The notes beneath the pieces are model-generated. The model saw only the letters and a list, made by a program, of their open reading frames with translations. It searched no databases and was not told where the DNA came from. The translations under genes were made by a program, and so were the position numbers. From an uncultured Flavobacteriales bacterium (lineage in GTDB: Bacteria > Bacteroidota > Bacteroidia > Flavobacteriales_D > Sanyastnellaceae): DNA of 64,000 nt. Location: the NCBI GenBank assembly GCA_938085425.1, contig CALKGQ010000028.1, positions 1-64,000 on the forward strand, read 5' to 3'. Positions 60,640 to 64,000 of this stretch are shown here, piece after piece. Every line of letters begins with the position of its first letter. Positions within the stretch are counted from its first letter, which is position 1.

Positions 60640-63600
60640 ATGCGCATTTATTTCTCGCTTAATCCGCTCGCTGAAAATGTGTTGCGTTCGATCCTTTTGG
60701 CACTGACCACAGTGCTCTGCCTTCCTTTCTCTGGCTTGGCGCAAACCGAGCCATTGGGATGCGTCGTGAACGCCGGGATTGACCCCCAAGAAGTGTGCCG
60801 CCTGGACCACATTCAATTGGGCGGTTCCCCCACTGTGAATGAGACTTTGAGTGCCGAGTTGCAGTCTTTGGAGTGGACGGTGCTGTCGGGATCCAATGTC
60901 GAATTCATGTCGTCCACCTCTGATGAAAACCCCATGGTTCAAATCGAGGAGACTTCAGTCTTTCAGGTGACCCTGACCTTGACCGACGGGTCGGTTTGTC
61001 TTGACTCCATCACTTTGGTGCCCATCGTCGAGCCTACGCTTGACCTTCAAGGAAGTTGGGTGCAGTGCGATGGAAGCACGTCATTGACTTTTTACAACAC
61101 CTCGCCTTCCAACAGCGTGGACATCACGTACGATGTGGCTTGGGGGGATGGTCAAACAACAGAAGGCCTGCCTTTCGCCTCGGCGTTCGAACACACCTAC
61201 GAAGCGGAAGGCGCTTACAGTGTAGAGGTGTCCGCCTCACTCGGGAGCTGCGTGAACGAAGAAACTGTGGACGTGTTCCTCGGCACTCCTGCCGGCGAGG
61301 TGGAACTTGTGGTGCCTGAGGAAATCTGTTCGGGAGCTGAACTGGCCTTTGATTGGAATGGGCTGTCCGATTATCCACTTGGGTCGTCATGGCAAATCCT
61401 CATCGACGGCCTGCCTGCATTCAGCGGCCTCGTCAACGACGAAACTGAAGGGTCGTTCACATGGTCCTTTGATCCGGCAGACAATTGCTTGGATGCCATT
61501 GCCTCGCACACTGTCTCCGCCGAAGTCGTCAATGCATGCTTACCTCCTGCAAGCGGCCAGGCCAATGTGCAAGTCAGTTTGGGCCCCCAAGCCGACTTCG
61601 TGCTGGGTGCTGACTCCTGCAGCGTGGTGCAATTCAGTCTTGGCGCAGGCACACCTTGTGGCGACCTGTTCGATGTGGCATGGAACATCACCGACGGCAA
61701 CGGGGACGCGGTTGTCCCTGTGACCATCTCCGGCGCCCCAAATGGACTCTATTGGCAAGCCCAAATGGACACTGGTGCTTACCAAGCCACACTCACCGTT
61801 CAAAATGAGGGATGTGGCCTGTCGATGGACACCGCCAATTTTTGCATCGAAATGTCTTCACCCTCCGATTGGAATGCGCCAAGTCTCAGCAATGGGGGCG
61901 AACTGGCCATTTGTGTCGGGGATTCCGTGGATTTGGGCATTGAGGAAATGGTCTCCATTTGCGGCGCTGAACTTGCGACCACATGGACTTTGTCCGACTT
62001 GACACCCGCCTCTGACCTAGGATCTGTGACGGTCCTGGAAGCTTCCGATTGGTCACGTCGGTTGAAGTTTGACGAACCTGGTTTGTTTTTGGTGGAATTG
62101 GATGGGACCCTGGGCTGCGGCGATTTGCATTTGTTCGCGACAGTCATTGTCGCAGAATTGCCCGTGCTCGAAGTACAAGGATTCAACAATGGCGTCGTGG
62201 ACACCGTCGTCTGCGAGGGAGAAGACGTCACGGTGGTGGCCTCACTGAATGGCGACGGCATTGAAAATGGAGCTTACGACTTGATGTGGACATTGTTGAA
62301 CGACAATGGAGACATGCACCCTTCTGCATCACAAACCCTTTTTGGCGACTCTTCCATTGTGGTGAATGCGCCGGAAGCGGGCAACATTTGGGTGGCGCTC
62401 GAAGTCAACAGCCCATGCGGCGCCCTCCATGACACCCTTCAAATTGTTGTCGAAGGCCCCATGGTGCCTGAATACACTCTTTTGCAGGGTACGGAAGGCA
62501 TCCCCAACAATGGTGTCCCTGAATTTCTGGGATGCTTGGGCGACAGCCTGATGCTCGGTTTCAACGTACCGTGGGCCAGCGAGGTGGATGTGTACTCGAG
62601 CACCACAGATTTGTGGAACATCTCCTTTGAAGAAGCCGACAACATGGGGTCCTTGCACTGGCTGGCCAATGGAGAGGATTGGGAGTTTGAGATTGAATAC
62701 ACCTCCTATGAAGGGTGCATCACGACGGACCAACTTTCATTTCGTACGGTCCTCCCTCCGACGGCATTTGTTCCAAATGCCCAAGTGGTGTGCCAAGGAG
62801 AGCTCTCTTCCTTCGAGGCGATTGTGGGTCCTGGTTCATCGAATACGTATGACAACTTCACATGGTGGGTCGATGGAATTGCTGCAGAGGACAGCGGCGA
62901 TGCCGTGTTTGAGACCGTATTGCCTTGTGGATCGGAGGCTTTGGTCTCCCTTCAAGTGACGGACGACTTGGGGTGTTCCGTGCAATCTCCACTTGCAACA
63001 GGCCCGGTGAGTTGCCCCACGGCCAACATCCAGGAATTCTATGGCTGTTCAGGAATGGGCGACACCTTGTGCTCACCCTTCGGAATGGATGCCGTTCCTG
63101 ACGGATGGGGATTGCCCAGTGCAATGTGGCTTTCCCCAGACTCAAACGCTGCATGTGTTGTGGTTGACACGTTGCCGCAGCAGTTCGACATCAGCTACAT
63201 TTCATTGACTGGACTCGGATGCCCAAGGAGCAATGAAATTTGCTGGAGTGTGGGCCTTGAAGGAGAGAATGGGGAGTGCAACGCCTTGCCTTGTTCGGCT
63301 CCGCAGGAATGCGACGCTGTAGTGTCATGCACAGACCCCGAAGCATGCAATTACATGATGGAGTCTTGTTGCATTGACAGTTGCCTTTACGCAGCGGACT
63401 TTGCTGCTGCGAATTCGGGCATGGACACCTTGGTGCATTGCCAGAGCTATACAACGGTAGGGTTGGCGGCCTTGGAGCCATGGATCGGAGAATGGAGCGG
63501 CCCAGGAGTTTCAAACCAAACCCCTGGTTGCCCTGGCACAGAGGCCCACCTTTCCATCTCAAATCCCGGAGAATGGGACATCGTTTTCACCGGGGGCTTG

Positions 63601-64000
63601 GGGGCTTGCCGCACCATGGACACCGTCCATGTCATCGTCCACGCACTCCCCCAATACACGCCTGAAGGTGCCATTTACGCATGCCACCAAGAGGTGGTGA
63701 ATTTGTCGCTTGGTGCCCAAGGCGCGGGCGACTTGTGCTGGAACATCGCGTGGCTCGGCAGTGAATCGACATGTGCACAAGACACCCTTTGGACCATGGA
63801 TGGTTCAGGCAACGTCAGCTGGTCCGTGACAGACGCGAACGGCTGCAGCAACCAAACCAACTTCCAAGTGATCGACTGGGGGGTGCCCAATGCGTATGCC
63901 GGAGAAGACAAGATCTTCTGCAACCAGCCCTACCCAGAGGCCATGGAATTCCAATTTGGAGAACCCTATGCACTGGGTTGCGATGAGACGATCGGAACTT
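60640..64000 (+). CDS. Giant secreted PKD-domain protein (C-terminus cut by window edge)
   Basis: Open from ATG at 60640 to the window end, 1120 codons with no stop. Residues 1-35 are a signal peptide (ILLALTTVLCLPFSGLAQ). A PKD domain lies around residues 155-205 (VAWGDGQTTEGL, FEHTYEAEGAYSVEVS). Cys-led beta domains follow about every 90-110 residues (EEICSGAELAFDWN, VVCEGEDVTVVASLN, QVVCQGELSSFEAI). Near 63328-63390 a SCTDPEACNYMMESCC segment is a variant of the Cys-rich repeat in the gene at 1-1799. A T9SS tail is expected past the edge. Probable surface adhesin. It is divergent from the lamin-tail gene, sharing a 99-nt gap. Confidence 0.9.
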   Translation, partial: MRIYFSLNPLAENVLRSILLALTTVLCLPFSGLAQTEPLGCVVNAGIDPQEVCRLDHIQLGGSPTVNETLSAELQSLEWTVLSGSNVEFMSSTSDENPMVQIEETSVFQVTLTLTDGSVCLDSITLVPIVEPTLDLQGSWVQCDGSTSLTFYNTSPSNSVDITYDVAWGDGQTTEGLPFASAFEHTYEAEGAYSVEVSASLGSCVNEETVDVFLGTPAGEVELVVPEEICSGAELAFDWNGLSDYPLGSSWQILIDGLPAFSGLVNDETEGSFTWSFDPADNCLDAIASHTVSAEVVNACLPPASGQANVQVSLGPQADFVLGADSCSVVQFSLGAGTPCGDLFDVAWNITDGNGDAVVPVTISGAPNGLYWQAQMDTGAYQATLTVQNEGCGLSMDTANFCIEMSSPSDWNAPSLSNGGELAICVGDSVDLGIEEMVSICGAELATTWTLSDLTPASDLGSVTVLEASDWSRRLKFDEPGLFLVELDGTLGCGDLHLFATVIVAELPVLEVQGFNNGVVDTVVCEGEDVTVVASLNGDGIENGAYDLMWTLLNDNGDMHPSASQTLFGDSSIVVNAPEAGNIWVALEVNSPCGALHDTLQIVVEGPMVPEYTLLQGTEGIPNNGVPEFLGCLGDSLMLGFNVPWASEVDVYSSTTDLWNISFEEADNMGSLHWLANGEDWEFEIEYTSYEGCITTDQLSFRTVLPPTAFVPNAQVVCQGELSSFEAIVGPGSSNTYDNFTWWVDGIAAEDSGDAVFETVLPCGSEALVSLQVTDDLGCSVQSPLATGPVSCPTANIQEFYGCSGMGDTLCSPFGMDAVPDGWGLPSAMWLSPDSNAACVVVDTLPQQFDISYISLTGLGCPRSNEICWSVGLEGENGECNALPCSAPQECDAVVSCTDPEACNYMMESCCIDSCLYAADFAAANSGMDTLVHCQSYTTVGLAALEPWIGEWSGPGVSNQTPGCPGTEAHLSISNPGEWDIVFTGGLGACRTMDTVHVIVHALPQYTPEGAIYACHQEVVNLSLGAQGAGDLCWNIAWLGSESTCAQDTLWTMDGSGNVSWSVTDANGCSNQTNFQVIDWGVPNAYAGEDKIFCNQPYPEAMEFQFGEPYALGCDETIGT

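Noticed and set aside
1-64000. Mobile element, prophage, CRISPR or defence island
   Set aside because: No transposase, integrase, phage structural gene, direct-repeat array with spacers, or known defence family was seen in any frame. Gene content is core metabolism and surface proteins.
1-64000. tRNA or rRNA genes
   Set aside because: No cloverleaf or TTCGA-type T-loop arrangement was noticed in intergenic gaps, and the gaps (all under 300 nt) are mostly too short. A covariance search would be needed for proof.

Overview
The window comes from a member of the Bacteroidota, most likely a marine Flavobacteriales-type organism with fairly high G+C (by eye a little over half). The grounds are: type IX secretion (T9SS) sorting domains of type A and type B (CHU_C), a TonB-dependent receptor with an N-terminal carboxypeptidase-regulatory domain, DUF3078, DUF3127, DUF3467, BatA and TIGR02757 proteins, GCTDxxACNYN repeats, and several promoters of the Bacteroidetes form TTG-N17-22-TAnnTTTG. 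I see no rRNA, tRNA, CRISPR array, transposase or phage gene. The window is a compact chromosomal stretch with almost no intergenic space.

Layout. 1-1799 (-): truncated secreted protein of duplicated domains and GCTDxxACNYN repeats. 2015-11750 (+): a 2621-residue PKD/Ig-like surface protein, a DUF3078 protein and fabD, then a terminator. 11837-13309 (-): a small coiled-coil protein and an MFS transporter; 13348-13761 (+) a conserved hypothetical. 13782-20605 (-): eight tightly packed genes, etfB-etfA-bifunctional nuclease-purE-flavin reductase-DUF3127-atoE-M16 peptidase. 20771-24731 (+): pdhB, then the membrane pyrophosphatase hppA and a YceI lipoprotein. 24828-29675 (-): phosphoglucosamine-mutase-like enzyme, cysteine desulfurase, GH3-family protein, deoxynucleoside kinase. 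29793-35524 (+): TPR protein, phosphosulfolactate synthase, rhodanese, DUF368, aroE, murQ, conserved hypothetical. 35538-37475 (-): TIGR02757 protein and an MnmD-Nudix fusion. 37504-40853 (+): BatA-like protein overlapping a dihydroorotase-like protein that has lost metal ligands. 40866-45545 (-): radC, wecB, a deacetylase-like protein, a small membrane protein, a YjjG-type phosphatase and DUF3467; rpsT and a lipoprotein lie upstream. 46649-48298 (+): FG-GAP/ASPIC protein with a dockerin-like tail. 48326-60540 (-): seven codirectional genes for an extracellular and envelope uptake programme (lamin-tail protein, TonB receptor, secreted phospholipase-D-like protein, secreted esterase, Na+/solute symporter, CutC, GH20 hexosaminidase). 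60640-64000 (+): start of another giant secreted PKD protein, truncated by the window edge.

How the parts fit. Housekeeping genes (fabD, purE, etfBA, pdhB, aroE, rpsT, radC) are mixed with surface genes. Several operons join unlike functions: the giant adhesin with fabD, and radC with UDP-GlcNAc epimerase. The points I rate most worth following are the dockerin-like C-terminal module shared by two secreted proteins that lack a recognisable T9SS tail, the MnmD-Nudix fusion, the ComA-rhodanese pairing, the SSB-like acidic tail on the DUF3127 protein, the degenerate dihydroorotase fused by overlap to a BatA-like gene, and the three-domain super-repeat inside the giant surface protein. No mobile or defence system is visible, and I do not claim one.
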